Positions 1-9,510 of a DNA stretch of 64,000 nucleotides are shown piece after piece. Location of the stretch: the NCBI GenBank assembly GCA_033064195.1, contig JARBJD010000148.1, positions 1-64,000 of the forward strand. The letters are read 5' to 3'. The notes beneath the pieces are model-generated. The model saw only the letters and a list, made by a program, of their open reading frames with translations, ran no database searches and was not told the DNA's origin. This stretch comes from Blattamonas nauphoetae. Lineage: Eukaryota > Preaxostyla > Oxymonadida. Every line of letters begins with the position of its first letter. Within the stretch, counting starts at the first letter, position 1. The position numbers and the translations under genes are program-made.

Positions 1-355
1 ACTTCGTTCAGTTACGTATTGCTGAACACTTGCTTCTTCATTTCATCTTTGTTCCTCTTGGATTTGCTTTCATGTTCTCAACAATCATTCGGTGAGCAGT
101 CGATCTTCTGACGCCATCTGTTGTCGAAGTTTCACTTGTTCAAAAATCTGGAATGAGATTGAGATCGAGATTCTTTATTGGATGTGGAAACTCGAGATCT
201 GTGTGTTGAAGCATATTCAGAAGAAATGAACGATGATGTTGATAATTCTTAATGTCAGGATTGTAGTTCGACCATCACTAAATTGAAACTGTGTGTTCGG
301 AAAGAGGTCTCGAATTTCTTGAATTCTATTTTTTGATTGGTTGTAGCAGTGCCAT

Positions 356-377
356 TTACTACAAAATAAAAATCAGA
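356..377 (-). promoter_or_regulatory. Copy D of the start-abutting motif
   Basis: Read on the minus strand, an A/T-rich block (GATTTTTATTTTGTAGTAA) runs straight into an ATG at 355-353. It is a diverged copy of the motif before the three repeat-protein genes at 785, 3050 and 24042. It lies only about 55 bases downstream of the stop codon of the gene at 411-785, so it probably marks the start of a further, now unrecognisable, unit of the same tandem array. The role as a core promoter is inferred from position and conservation. Confidence 0.45.
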
Positions 378-410
378 AAATAAAAAAGTTGAGCGTTTAT
401 TTCTGTTTTC

Positions 411-785
411 TCAGATGGGGCTTTTCTTAGCAGTCAGCCATGCATCAAGTCTAATTCTGAACACTTCACTTCCGCCAATCTCTCGATATGTGAATGGAAC
501 CAGAACTTTTGTGTACTCACCTACGAGTTCACAATTGTATTTCTTCAGTTCATTTTCAACGAATGATTGAGTGTAGTGTCGACGTTTCGCTAAGTGAGGT
601 CTGTTTCCTTGATTCCACAACTTTGGTTTTATTCTCCATTCAACTCCCTCATGAACATACGTCACCGGCACATTATTTCTGACATACTCAGAGACCAGCG
701 TACAGTTCTCTTCTCTCATTGATTCAATTAATGCTTGTTCTGAACATACTCGACGTCTTTCCTTGTACATTTCAGTTGGATTCAT
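411..785 (-). CDS. Small tandem-repeat protein with NCEL..EY..PVTY motif, unknown function
   Basis: A 124-residue open frame with two copies of a repeat of about 45-50 residues. The first contains NCTLVSEY, PVTY and a W-R-I-x-P-x-x-W core followed by G-N-R-P-H-L. The second begins NCELVGEY and ends R-I-R-L-D-A-W-L. Three related loci are in this window (here, 2490-3050 and 24042-24374). I recognise no catalytic residues. The repeat layout resembles short W/G-rich repeats in some phage and large-DNA-virus proteins, but the cysteine pairs of zinc-ribbon versions are absent, so this is only a resemblance. The ATG at 785-783 is chosen because the conserved upstream motif abuts it. No signal peptide or membrane segment is visible. 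Confidence 0.6.
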   Translation of the reverse strand: MNPTEMYKERRRVCSEQALIESMREENCTLVSEYVRNNVPVTYVHEGVEWRIKPKLWNQGNRPHLAKRRHYTQSFVENELKKYNCELVGEYTKVLVPFTYREIGGSEVFRIRLDAWLTAKKSPI

Positions 786-830
786 TTAATACAAATTAAA
801 AATCAAAATAAATTTTCTTTCGTTGTTTTC
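786..830 (-). promoter_or_regulatory. Copy A of the start-abutting motif
   Basis: On the minus strand the block TTTTTAATTTGTATTAAATG joins directly to the start codon at 785. About 20-25 bases further upstream lies GAAAACAACG, which is also found upstream of the gene at 3050. The same motif at identical distance precedes all three repeat-protein genes and is not seen upstream of the host genes in this window, such as the pyrophosphatase. A family-specific core promoter is the simplest reading. Confidence 0.6.
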
Positions 831-841
831 TCAGTTTGGAT

Positions 842-2480
842 TTTCACTAGAAACGAGGATCAATGGGTTCGATCACTCATTTCTCACAAGTGCTTGTTTC
901 GTTCTGATTCTTGCGTTTTGGATTCTCTTGAAGTTGAGATCATGATCGTATGCTTCGTTTTGGATTTTCCGAACTTTGCAGAGATATTTGAGGTTTCACA
1001 ACCAGGTCCAGATCTCGGAAAAGTATGCATTCTTCACCATATCGACATCATTTTTATCTTGTTTCAGCTCTGTTTCACTAGTTTCAACCGAATTGTCACT
1101 TCATTTTCACTCGTTATGTTTTCATTTTCATGACCACTTCCGTCTTCGTTTTCATTGATTATCCTTTTTAACCATTTCATTCATGTTTCTCTCTGTAACT
1201 TTTTCTCCAATTCAACACACTAATCTCCGTTAAGTGAAGATTCCGGACTTTTACCGAGATCTCACTTTCAACGGCTCACTTCATATCTCGGTCTTTTTCC
1301 GTAATCTTCATCATTTCACGAACATTTTGAATCATTTTTGTTGTTTTAAGAGATAAACCAGAACACAGACCTAATTTTCACTATTGGTGTCACATTTCAC
1401 GTCATTTTCACGTTCGTCAATTTCCCTCTCAGTTTCATACTTGCCCGTTTCATTGTTGGTTGTTTCGCTTTCTTTTACTCTGTTTTGTGAAAAAGTGATG
1501 AAAAGTTGACTAAAATGATGTGCTAGTGAAGTGAGAACGGCCCACAAATGGAAGTGATATGAGCAAAATGAAGAGGAGTGATGAAGAGATCATATGTGAA
1601 ATGGGAGAAAAAGTGATGAAATGAAAGGGACTACAGTCGGTTTTGAAGTGACAAAAACGGTCAAAAGTTGAGAAGTGAAAACATGAAAAGTGACTTTATG
1701 AGAGAACTATCCGACAAAATCTCCTCAAAATTCGAGCACACCTTACTCATACCGTGAGAAAGAAGGATTTGAAACGAAATTCAGATCAAAAATCCATAGT
1801 GTCAAAATGTTGGTGCAAGAGTGTCGACAGAGGTGTGATCGAAGAACCGACAAAATGAAACTAAGGAAATGCACTATACGTCTCGCGTCGACTTATGTTC
1901 GTTAAAATGATGCAATAACGGAGTAAATGAAGTGAAAGTAGTGAAATGTGAAAATTCATAAAAGTGTCGAATGTAGAGGTGTCAAAAGTTTTCAGAGATG
2001 AATGACACAAAAGACGCCAACTAGCGTTTTCACACCAAAAACACCATTAGACGACGAGAAGTGATCAAAGGACATAGTCCCGAACGTCCATACCTTTTCT
2101 AAAAAAATCTCAAAAACGCGAAAAACCTCAATGGGTCGGATCAAACCAAAAATCTCAGAAGTGCTTTTATCGAAAATCCTACCTTTCAAAATGATTTCCG
2201 TCACAATCAAACGTGTTTGAACACAATTTGAGACATAAAGCGGTTCATAGTAGCAAAATCGGAACATCGACTTTTTTCGTCACTTTTTCGACCTAAGTTC
2301 GGTACGTAGCTCAACGAATTCTCAACCGATTTTGATCAGGATTGTCTTGATCGATGACCTACATTGTCCCCGAGATTTTAGAATTTTTTTCAGAATTTTT
2401 CGAAATGGTTCTCATGTTGGATTTCAGTGATTTGTGGTCAAAAATAGATTTTCAGTATTTTCATGACCTTTCGTGGTACT
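842..2480. other. Gene-free stretch, degenerate inverted-repeat composition
   Basis: I see no coding region. The first part (about 1050-1480) is rich in TTCACTT/TTTCAT words and the second (about 1480-1980) in their complements (AAGTGA, ATGAAA), so the two halves form a loose, heavily diverged inverted repeat. It may be an old fold-back element, but no clean ends or target duplication can be seen. Confidence 0.3.
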
Positions 2481-2489
2481 TTCTCAAGT

Positions 2490-3050
2490 GAGGACGGTCT
2501 CCAAAATACAAACAATTGTCCAAGCGAACGTAATACTCATTCTTTGTTCGTAAATCGCGATATTTGAATGGCTCAAGTACCTTTGTGTATGTTCCAATGA
2601 GTTCACAATTCTCTTTTTCAATTCATTTTCAACAAACGATTGTGTATCGTTTTCGTTTGTTCTGATGAGTTCTGAATCCTTTCATCCATTTTGATGGGAT
2701 TACTATCCATTCAATTCCTTCGTGTCGATATGTTACTGGAGTACTTGAATGAGTGTATTCAGAAATGAGTTCACAATTTTCATTTTCATTGATTCAATAA
2801 GCTTCTCTTTTGTGCAACGATTTGCTGGTCGAAGATATTTCTGACGATTCAGATGTGGTCTGTATCCTTTGACGAAACTATTGACGTACACTTGATAAGT
2901 TTCATCTGGTTTCTCTTCGAGGTAGTATTCGAAAGTACTTCCAGTGAGATAAGTTGTTCCTTGTCGATTGAGAGTTGGAGGTGATTTCATTTTCAAATTA
3001 TCTTTCTCGAGAATTTCTAGGAGTTGTGTTGGTGTCAAGACGCTGCTCAT
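2490..3050 (-). pseudogene. Broken member of the NCEL repeat-protein family
   Basis: Minus-strand sequence encodes recognisable pieces of at least three repeats of the same type as the gene at 411-785. One has Y-V-N-S-F-V-K-G-Y-R-P-H-L, a second has PVTYRHEGIEW, and a third has NCELIGTYTKV followed by G-D-R-P-H-L-R-K. The start is taken at the ATG at 3050-3048, where the conserved upstream motif ends. The locus is broken. It sits downstream of nothing else in the family, but its orientation matches the copy at 411-785, so the two probably belong to one array. Function unknown. Confidence 0.55.
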
Positions 3051-3105
3051 TTTATACAAATTAAAAATTGAATAAAAAGAAATCGACGTTGTTTTCTAAA
3101 AGTAC
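3051..3105 (-). promoter_or_regulatory. Copy B of the start-abutting motif
   Basis: On the minus strand CAATTTTTAATTTGTATAAA leads directly into the ATG at 3050, with GAAAACAACG about 30 bases further upstream. The spacing to the start codon matches copies A and C, which supports this ATG over the in-frame TTG nine bases upstream. Confidence 0.6.
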
Positions 3106-4378
3106 TCAAAATTTGCTTCAAAAGACACTTTTCAAGAGGTCCCTTTTTCGTCTTTATTTTTGAATTTACGGCCAAATATTGACTACTCTGAAATGTCAAT
3201 ATTTTCAGTAGTAAGTGAGATGGAAATTAGAATGAGTCATATTAAAAAAATCAATTGGCTCTGAGATTCAAAATGATTTCTCGTTCCAATTCTCCTAGGA
3301 GTATCACCTATGCCAGTTTGGTTCCCATTTCGCTTATACCACTACTAATAAAGCGGACAATAAACACTAATTGTGTGTGATTCTGGCGAAATTACTCGAA
3401 AAGAGTCTGATAGCGATTTAAAGAAAGATTGAAGTTCACTTTTCAGTCAACCACAACTCTCTGTTCATCTATCTGCCAAGTGGGTCGTTCCCTCCAGAAT
3501 CAACACCCTTTTTATTCTTTCAAATAGGTTCATTTTTCAAAATCAACATAAAATTGGGGCAAAACCTTATTTGAGTTGTATTTCTCTGATTGTTCAGAAA
3601 AGTGCGGCAATGGGTTGATCACACCGATCTGACTGATTTCACGAGTTTAGGAAACAATGGCGACAATAAAGCATAGAAAACATAGTACGAACAGAAAGGA
3701 AGAAGAGATGCCGAGGGTTCAACGATGAGAGTTTCGTGAACAGAAGATGCGAACGTGTTCAGCAAGTAGACTGACACAAGTCGAGGATAAATTGGAGATT
3801 GAAGTGGCAACTATTTCGGAGAAAGAACAAAAGATGATTGGAAAGGAAAGAAGAAGAGCGAACATGAAGAGGAGTGAAGAATCACTTCCTCATCAAATGC
3901 CATCTGCATCCGATTCAGGCTCCCAAAAGATCTTCCCGAACAACTTGTGAGAATCGAGTTTGTGATGGAGATGGTGCTGGTTGTGGCTCAGACCACAATC
4001 TCCACTATCCACCACAATCCGCTCCTGTTTCTTTCACACTTCCATTTCAAAACACAAATGTCTGGCATGAAAGTTGAAGGAGACCACATCTGTGTCATCT
4101 TTCGTTGCTTGGAGGGTTGGTTTGAGTGCAAAAGAGTGGTTGGATCGACGATGGAGGGACAGAGTCGAGGAGAGCGATTCACTTCCATCCCCGTTTTCCA
4201 CCTCCTCCAACTTCTTCTTCTTCTTCTATATATCTCCTTGTGTGGTCGACTGAGTTCCTCCGCTTGTGTTTCAGCGGGTTGCTCGAGTTCAGGCTCCTGG
4301 ACAATCGCAGAATTCAGAGTAGGAGCTTCGTCTTCCTTCAGTTCGACGATGGTCTGTGGAGGCTCAGTGAGTGTCACG
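3106..4378. other. No recognisable gene
   Basis: Several open frames on both strands overlap each other here, but none gives a protein I recognise or has a convincing composition. The last part (about 3990-4378) is probably 3' flank of the beta-helix pseudogene that ends at 4379. Confidence 0.35.
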
Positions 4379-5541
4379 TCAACCTGTCCTGGGAGAGATG
4401 TAGTCTCCTGCGAACATGCTCGGGGATTCTTTGCATCCTTCGTCCTCTGCCACTTTGAACGGCTCTTCTGTGTCGGCCATCTCGCTGGAGTTTGGTCCTT
4501 CTTCCTGCTGCTCCTCTTCTTCTTCCTCCTCTTTCTTGTCTTTCCGACGGAAGACATAGATGATGATGATCAGGAACAGTAGAATGCACGCAAGTGCAAC
4601 CACTCGATCCCAACTGAGAGGCCGATCATTGCTGCCTTCTGTTTTAGCAGCAGCGGACGGATCTGTCGGCGATGAAGGGTCTCAGGATCGGTTGGGTCTT
4701 CAGGACTAGTTGGATCTGTCGGTTCAGTTATATCTGTCGGGCTAGCCGGGTCGGATGGATCGAGCGGAGGGACGGTGCTGGTTGGGAGCCCGCCGAGATC
4801 GAACAGAGGAGCGACGATGAGTATTCCATCCAGAATCCCCATCCGAACTTCACCGAAACCGTGTCTGCGTTGCGTGAATGCGTGGACGGGCTGAGTGCAG
4901 ACATGTCGTCATTCGATATTTGGACGATGATGAGAGTGTTGTTGTGGAATGCCACGTCCGACGGGACATCTGTTGTCTCGAACAGCACTGCTGTTGCTGT
5001 CTCGCATGGGATGAGCTGCGACCCAGTCACATATGCCACGTACTCCGTCTGGTCTTCGGAAAGGACGGTCTGGACATTCTTCGTTTGGGAGTTGTAGAAG
5101 TGGGATTCCGACTGAGCAGGGGTGATGGTGACAGTTGCGCTGGTGTCCACTTGTCTGACCCCAGCATCTTGTTCTGTTTGACCATCGAAAGTACAGCTGG
5201 TGATGGTGAGCTCGCTTTAGGAACCCACCACAAAGTAGACACGGAGAGATGGGAACTCCTTCAACGAGACTGGGACGATTCCTTCGAACGTGGAGTTTTG
5301 GCAGAGGCTTTGGTTTCGACGAGGTGGACTGATTCTGTGGAGCGGAATTTAACCTCAAATCCCACAGAAAAGGCGTTGTTGGTGGAAAGCTCCGAGTCGA
5401 ACCTGTTCCCACAGATGGTGAGAGTCTTGCTGTTGATTTCGGTTTGATTGGTGACGGGCACTTTGTCGACGATAGTCACAATGAATTCGTCGTCGAGCTT
5501 GAAGATGTCGAGAACGTAGTGAGGATCGGTAAAGAGAGCTG
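4379..5541 (-). pseudogene. 3' part of a decayed beta-helix membrane protein gene
   Basis: The minus strand encodes, in several different frames, the C-terminal end of a surface protein of the type intact at 55.9-61.6 kb. There are extracellular beta-strand-like segments (for example I-V-D-K-V-P-V-T-N-Q-T and V-S-V-K-F-G-W-G-F-W), then a proline/threonine stalk of P-T-D-P-type repeats. A single membrane helix follows (V-A-L-A-C-I-L-L-F-L-I-I-I-I-Y-V-F), then R-R-K-D-K-K and an acidic cytoplasmic tail ending at 4379. Frames change repeatedly and small indels would be needed, so it cannot make the protein. The 5' part lies at 9511-11740, beyond an inserted mobile element. Expected role: surface or adhesion protein (inference from architecture). 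Confidence 0.6.
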
Positions 5542-5550
5542 TCCACTACG
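5542..5550 (+). repeat. 9-bp target-site duplication, left copy
   Basis: TCCACTACG lies immediately left of the element's inverted repeat and recurs exactly at 9502-9510 immediately right of it. Nine base pairs is the usual duplication length of Mutator-type transposons. Confidence 0.8.
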
Positions 5551-6011
5551 GGGTACCTCAATTTTCAGGGGAAAAACTCGATCTCAGGGAAAATCTCAAT
5601 CACAGGAGAATCTCAATCACAGGGGAAAATCTCAAACACAGGGAAAATCTCAATCACAGGGGAAAAATCTCGGGCCACAGGGGAAGAATCTCAAGGACAA
5701 GGGGATTGAAGAAGAACACAATTTTGATCCTGTTTGGTTTAGTGGGTAGTACATTGGACTTTGAGGCGGCGGACCCGGGTTCGATTCCTGTCATCGACTT
5801 TTTTCCTATTTTATTACATTTTTTAAGATATCACAACTTCTTTCTCTTTTCAACTTTCCACATTTGGAGAGTTTGTCAATGACTGATGAACTGTGATCGT
5901 GTGATCCTTCATGATCTTTCATTGATTCTCTGATTTAAGCATAATTTCCACACAAATTATCAATCCACAACACATGTTTGAAATGAATGATATGTGTTCT
6001 TCGTTTTTGCA
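5551..6011 (+). repeat. Left terminal inverted repeat with subterminal 18-20-bp tandem units
   Basis: Inverted partner of 9040-9501, differing by only scattered changes and small length differences in the tandem-unit block. The units between 5554 and 5700 all begin CTCAA/CTCGA and contain ACAGGGGAAAA. Such subterminal arrays commonly bind transposase (family knowledge). Confidence 0.8.
5727..5804 (+). ncRNA. tRNA-like sequence with A and B boxes and T-run (left arm)
   Basis: TGGTTTAGTGGGTAGTACA matches a Pol III A box, ACTTTGA lies where a Gln(TTG)-type anticodon loop would be, and CCCGGGTTCGATTCC gives a perfect B box with a four-pair T stem. A run of six T follows at 5799-5804. The anticodon stem and acceptor stem do not pair, so this is not a functional tRNA. 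It may be a tRNA-derived Pol III promoter captured in the element arm. Confidence 0.5.
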
Positions 6012-6119
6012 TACAGCTCAATTTCTGTCCAATTGATAATGAGGGCGAGAGCAAAGATCGTTCACGATGAAGAGCATGAAGTGGATTAGGTGGTTGAAGA
6101 AGCTGTCTACTCTTATTCT

Positions 6120-9010
6120 TTTTCATTTGTGTTCAGGATCTATCGTCGATCATAGAAACAAGACAACTGGAGGCGGATCACGACACTGTTCGTGTTTTTG
6201 TTGTACGAAGTCAAGAGATGGAACGCAAGCTCAACCTGAAGTTTAGGTGAATTGAAGAAGAGAAGAAGTTGGCCAGGAAGGATGTGGAGGAGTTTGGAAA
6301 GAAGGGTGAGTAGACACAAATGGCAATCTCGTCGCTTGTGGACAAGCGAATTGAGCTGGAAGAACGGAAGTATGCTCTCCTTCTGCGGTTGTCATAGACT
6401 TATCAATTTGAGAATGTGCTCAGGGTTTGGTCAGGTTCCTCTTTCTCCTGTCTATATCTTCGTTAGAACGTGCAAGACATCATCGACTCGCTGAACGCCA
6501 GGCTGCGCGATAGGCAGGCGAATCTGTGGCAGATTGGGAAGTAGTTTGCAGTGGGCGGCCAATCTGAAGATGACCAACCAGATGCGCCCAGTCAGGAGTT
6601 TCCCATGACCATCAGATCTCTGATGCACTCACAACAGGAGCTTGTGGAAGATACTCGACTCCCACCTCTCTATTCGGGCGATGTTATGTCGTATCTCCTC
6701 CATCCTCATGTTAAAGTTCTTGAGAATCGAAACAAACTCGAACAGCCTCCAGCCAAGATCAACGATGTCCAGAACCCGCTCGTCGATTCTGAACGAGTTG
6801 TTGTCGCCTTCCCAGATCAACAAAAGGACTTCTCTCCCTTCCTTTCTCAGAACAAGCACAACACTGTCCGTTTACAGGCACAGCGGTATGCCAAACAGAG
6901 GGCCGATTCCCTCTCAAACAGAGAGGATTTTGTACACCAACAACAACAGCACATCAACCCACAGTTTCCACAGCAATCATCTGCTGCCTTTGCCACGCAG
7001 AATTCCCAGTCATTTCATCGTCCACCACAACAATCAGAGAATCAGCTGTTCAATGAAGAATATGCCACGTCTCGCACCAACCAGCAAACAGAACGAGATT
7101 AATCTTGTTTTTTAACAATGCCTCCCACATACACCAACCAAGAACAGTCAGAAACCACACATCAGTCAAAGCCAATCTCACAGCAACGGTACACACAAGA
7201 AGACAACCCCACTTCACCCAATCATCTTTCTACAAACCCCAATCTTCCACTTCCCGACTTTCCTCCCGTCCATCTCGACAGCCCGCTTCTCCTCGCACAA
7301 CACCCGAGAAATCCCGCAACTCGCTTCGCATGTCCACCAACTCCCATCATGTCACCCTCAAACCACACATTGTGTGCTGTCCACAACTGGCGTTTCTATT
7401 CGTCGATTCCGGCATGTCCGATGAATGTCGCACTGACACTAATTCAGTCAGAGTCGCCAACACGCGGGAAGAAGGATCAGACAGCGAGGAGCCTGGCGAA
7501 CGAGCTGAGAAGAACGAGGACTCAACAGAGGACACGAGAGAGAATGAATCACAACCCACACACGACGAGATAAAGTGTTGGGAGAGACGAGCAACCAGAA
7601 CGACTCGCAGAACGACGCAGAAAAGTGAATTCTGTCAATCTGAACAACGCCGTCTCATCGCAACCCTCACGCGACACGAACCGGAACGAGACTGAATATG
7701 AAGCAGACACGCAGACAGACAATGACAGCGAGAGTTGAAGTGAGAGTGAGTGGAGAAGAGAGAACGAGGACGAACCAACTTCGGAGGAAGACCAGACGCG
7801 AATTGAAACAGAAGAAACAGCGTGTGAGTGTTGGGAGGAGCGGCTGAGCCCACCTGCTCTCAACTGGCTGTTGACAAGCACGGCCTCGTCCTGTCGAACA
7901 CGATCATCGCCGACTCCATGCGAGACGAGCAAGTCGACAATTTCTCGCGTTTGAAAGACTCGTTCGTGGCGAGACAAAAGCCGAACAGCTCGCTGCAGGA
8001 GAGAAGAGGAGAGCGGAAGGAGTCGCCGGCTGACCTGACACGTCACACCTCACCGACAACATCCGAAGAGCACCGTCTCTCTTCTCTGAAACAGGAACAA
8101 GAACACCTCGTCGACACATCCGCATCTTCTGCATCGAATGTAGATCTGTTGCGAATGATCGATTCCTTGAAAGCAACGCTCGCCAAACAGAACGCCAGCA
8201 CTCTGCCGAACTGACTCGTCTCAAAGAGGAGAACGCTCGACTGACCGAAACAATGTCAGACTTCCAAGTTCGAGCAGCTTCGCTGGCCGCTGACGAAAGC
8301 ACACTGGAAAGAGTTTGGAGCAGACGCGAAAGAAGATGGAGATGCAGCGGGAGATCAACACACGTTTGGAGGAGAGATTGGATGAGACGAAAGGGAGGTG
8401 GATGAGTGGATTGGGATGAACAAGAAGAAAAGCCATTCCATCGAGACATTCCACGACCCTTGATCAGCTCACGACAGAGCGAGACACACTCAAAGCCAAC
8501 CTGACCGCAACAAACCAGTCACTCGACGAATCCAACCAGCGGTGTGCGTCTCATCTCATTCATCGTCTTTGCTCTTCGTTCTTTCATGCCCTTCTCTCAT
8601 CCATCATTCTCCTTTCTGTTTTCCTTTATTCCCTTCAGCATCTACACCCACTCCTCCGAGGTCTCTTCCTCCTCTCCCAAAAACTGAGCTCGAACGCCTT
8701 CTCTCCAAAAAACTGGCTCATCACGATCGACACATAGGCAGATTGGGTGGGAGTGAGCGAGTCAGCTGCACAACTCGCCTCGATCGAGAAGTTCCACTCA
8801 ACAATCGTCCCTTCGCGCCAACCGCACTACTTGGATGACATCGGTGACGAGATCGGATCGTATGAGATGCTCTTCACTGAGAGCGACACGAGAAAGGTGA
8901 GGGAGTCCTCCGCGCTGGAGAAGGGTTAGGAAGTAAACAAGACACGGTTGCAGTGGACCCGAAGCGATCTGCAGTCCCAAACGACAATCGAGCCATCGAA
9001 GGATCTTTTT
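6120..9010 (+). pseudogene. Captured, decayed coiled-coil host gene
   Basis: Plus-strand frames encode broken runs of glutamine-, glutamate-, arginine- and leucine-rich sequence typical of a long coiled-coil protein. Examples are D-L-S-S-I-I-E-T-R-Q-L-E-A-D near 6140, a Q-rich block at 6551-7102, V-D-L-L-R-M-I-D-S-L-K-A near 8150, then L-K-E-E-N-A-R-L-T-E near 8230. Frames change many times and stops are frequent. Several T-rich tracts ending in CAG (for example before 8640) look like old introns, which suggests capture of genomic DNA rather than cDNA. It lies wholly between the two inverted repeats of the 5551-9501 element. Product unknown. Confidence 0.5.
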
Positions 9011-9039
9011 ATTTTCGGGGCTGATGACAGCGAAATTCA

Positions 9040-9501
9040 AAACGATGAAGAATACATATCATTCATTTCAAACATGTGTTGTGGATTGATAATTTGTGTG
9101 GAAATTATGCTTAAATCAGAGAATCAATGAAAGATCATGAAGGATCACACGATCACAGTTCATCAAGTCATTGACAAACTCTCCAAATGTGGAAAGTTGA
9201 AAGAGAAAGAAGTTGTGATATCTTAAAAAATGTAATAAAATAGGAAAAAAGTCGATGACAGGAATCGAACCCGGGTCCGCCGCCTCAAAGTCCAATGTAC
9301 TACCCACTAAACCAAACAGGATCAAAATTGTGTTCTTCTTCAATCCCCTTGTCCTTGAGATTCTTCCCCTGTGGCCCGAGATTTTCCCCTGTGATTGAGA
9401 TTTTCCCCTGTGTTTGAGATTTTCCCCTGTGATTGAGATTCTCCCCTGTGATTGAGATACTCCCCTGAGATCGAGTTTTTCCCCTGAAAATTGAGACACC
9501 C
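9040..9501 (-). repeat. Right terminal inverted repeat
   Basis: Inverted copy of 5551-6011, with the same tandem units and the same tRNA-like sequence. The inner ends of the two arms diverge abruptly near 6011 and 9040. Confidence 0.8.
9245..9322 (-). ncRNA. tRNA-like sequence with A and B boxes (right arm)
   Basis: Inverted duplicate of the tRNA-like segment at 5727-5804, with identical A box, B box and downstream T-run on the minus strand. As a result each arm could in principle be transcribed inward-to-outward by Pol III from opposite strands. Confidence 0.5.
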
Positions 9502-9510
9502 TCCACTACG
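9502..9510 (+). repeat. 9-bp target-site duplication, right copy
   Basis: Exact repeat of 5542-5550. Confidence 0.8.

Larger units (their letters stand above)
5551..9501. mobile_element. Mutator-like inverted-repeat element carrying a host-gene fragment (Pack-MULE-like)
   Basis: A 3,951-bp insertion bounded by near-identical inverted repeats of about 460 bp (5551-6011 and 9040-9501). The tips read GGGTACCTCAATTTTCAGGG on the left and GGGTGTCTCAATTTTCAGGG on the right. It is flanked by a perfect 9-bp duplication. Each arm starts with about eight 18-20-bp units of the form CTCAATCACAGGGGAAAAT, followed by a tRNA-like segment. No transposase is found inside; the interior (6120-9010) is a decayed coiled-coil coding region. 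Long inverted repeats, a 9-bp duplication and captured coding DNA are the marks of plant Pack-MULEs (established knowledge). Assignment to the Mutator superfamily is inference, because no transposase is present. It splits the beta-helix pseudogene. Confidence 0.7.

Noticed and set aside
3988-4582. Plus- and minus-strand frames rich in R/K and S
   Set aside because: They overlap the membrane-anchor end of the beta-helix pseudogene in other frames and have shadow-like composition.
5444-5749. Plus-strand protein with S-Q-S-Q-G-K repeats
   Set aside because: It is translation of the subterminal tandem units of the inverted repeat; the same happens in reverse at 9116-9759.
5727-5804. Functional glutamine tRNA gene
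   Set aside because: A and B boxes are good, but the acceptor and anticodon stems do not pair.
7105-8449. Several overlapping frames on both strands as separate genes
   Set aside because: They are fragments or shadows of the captured coiled-coil pseudogene.
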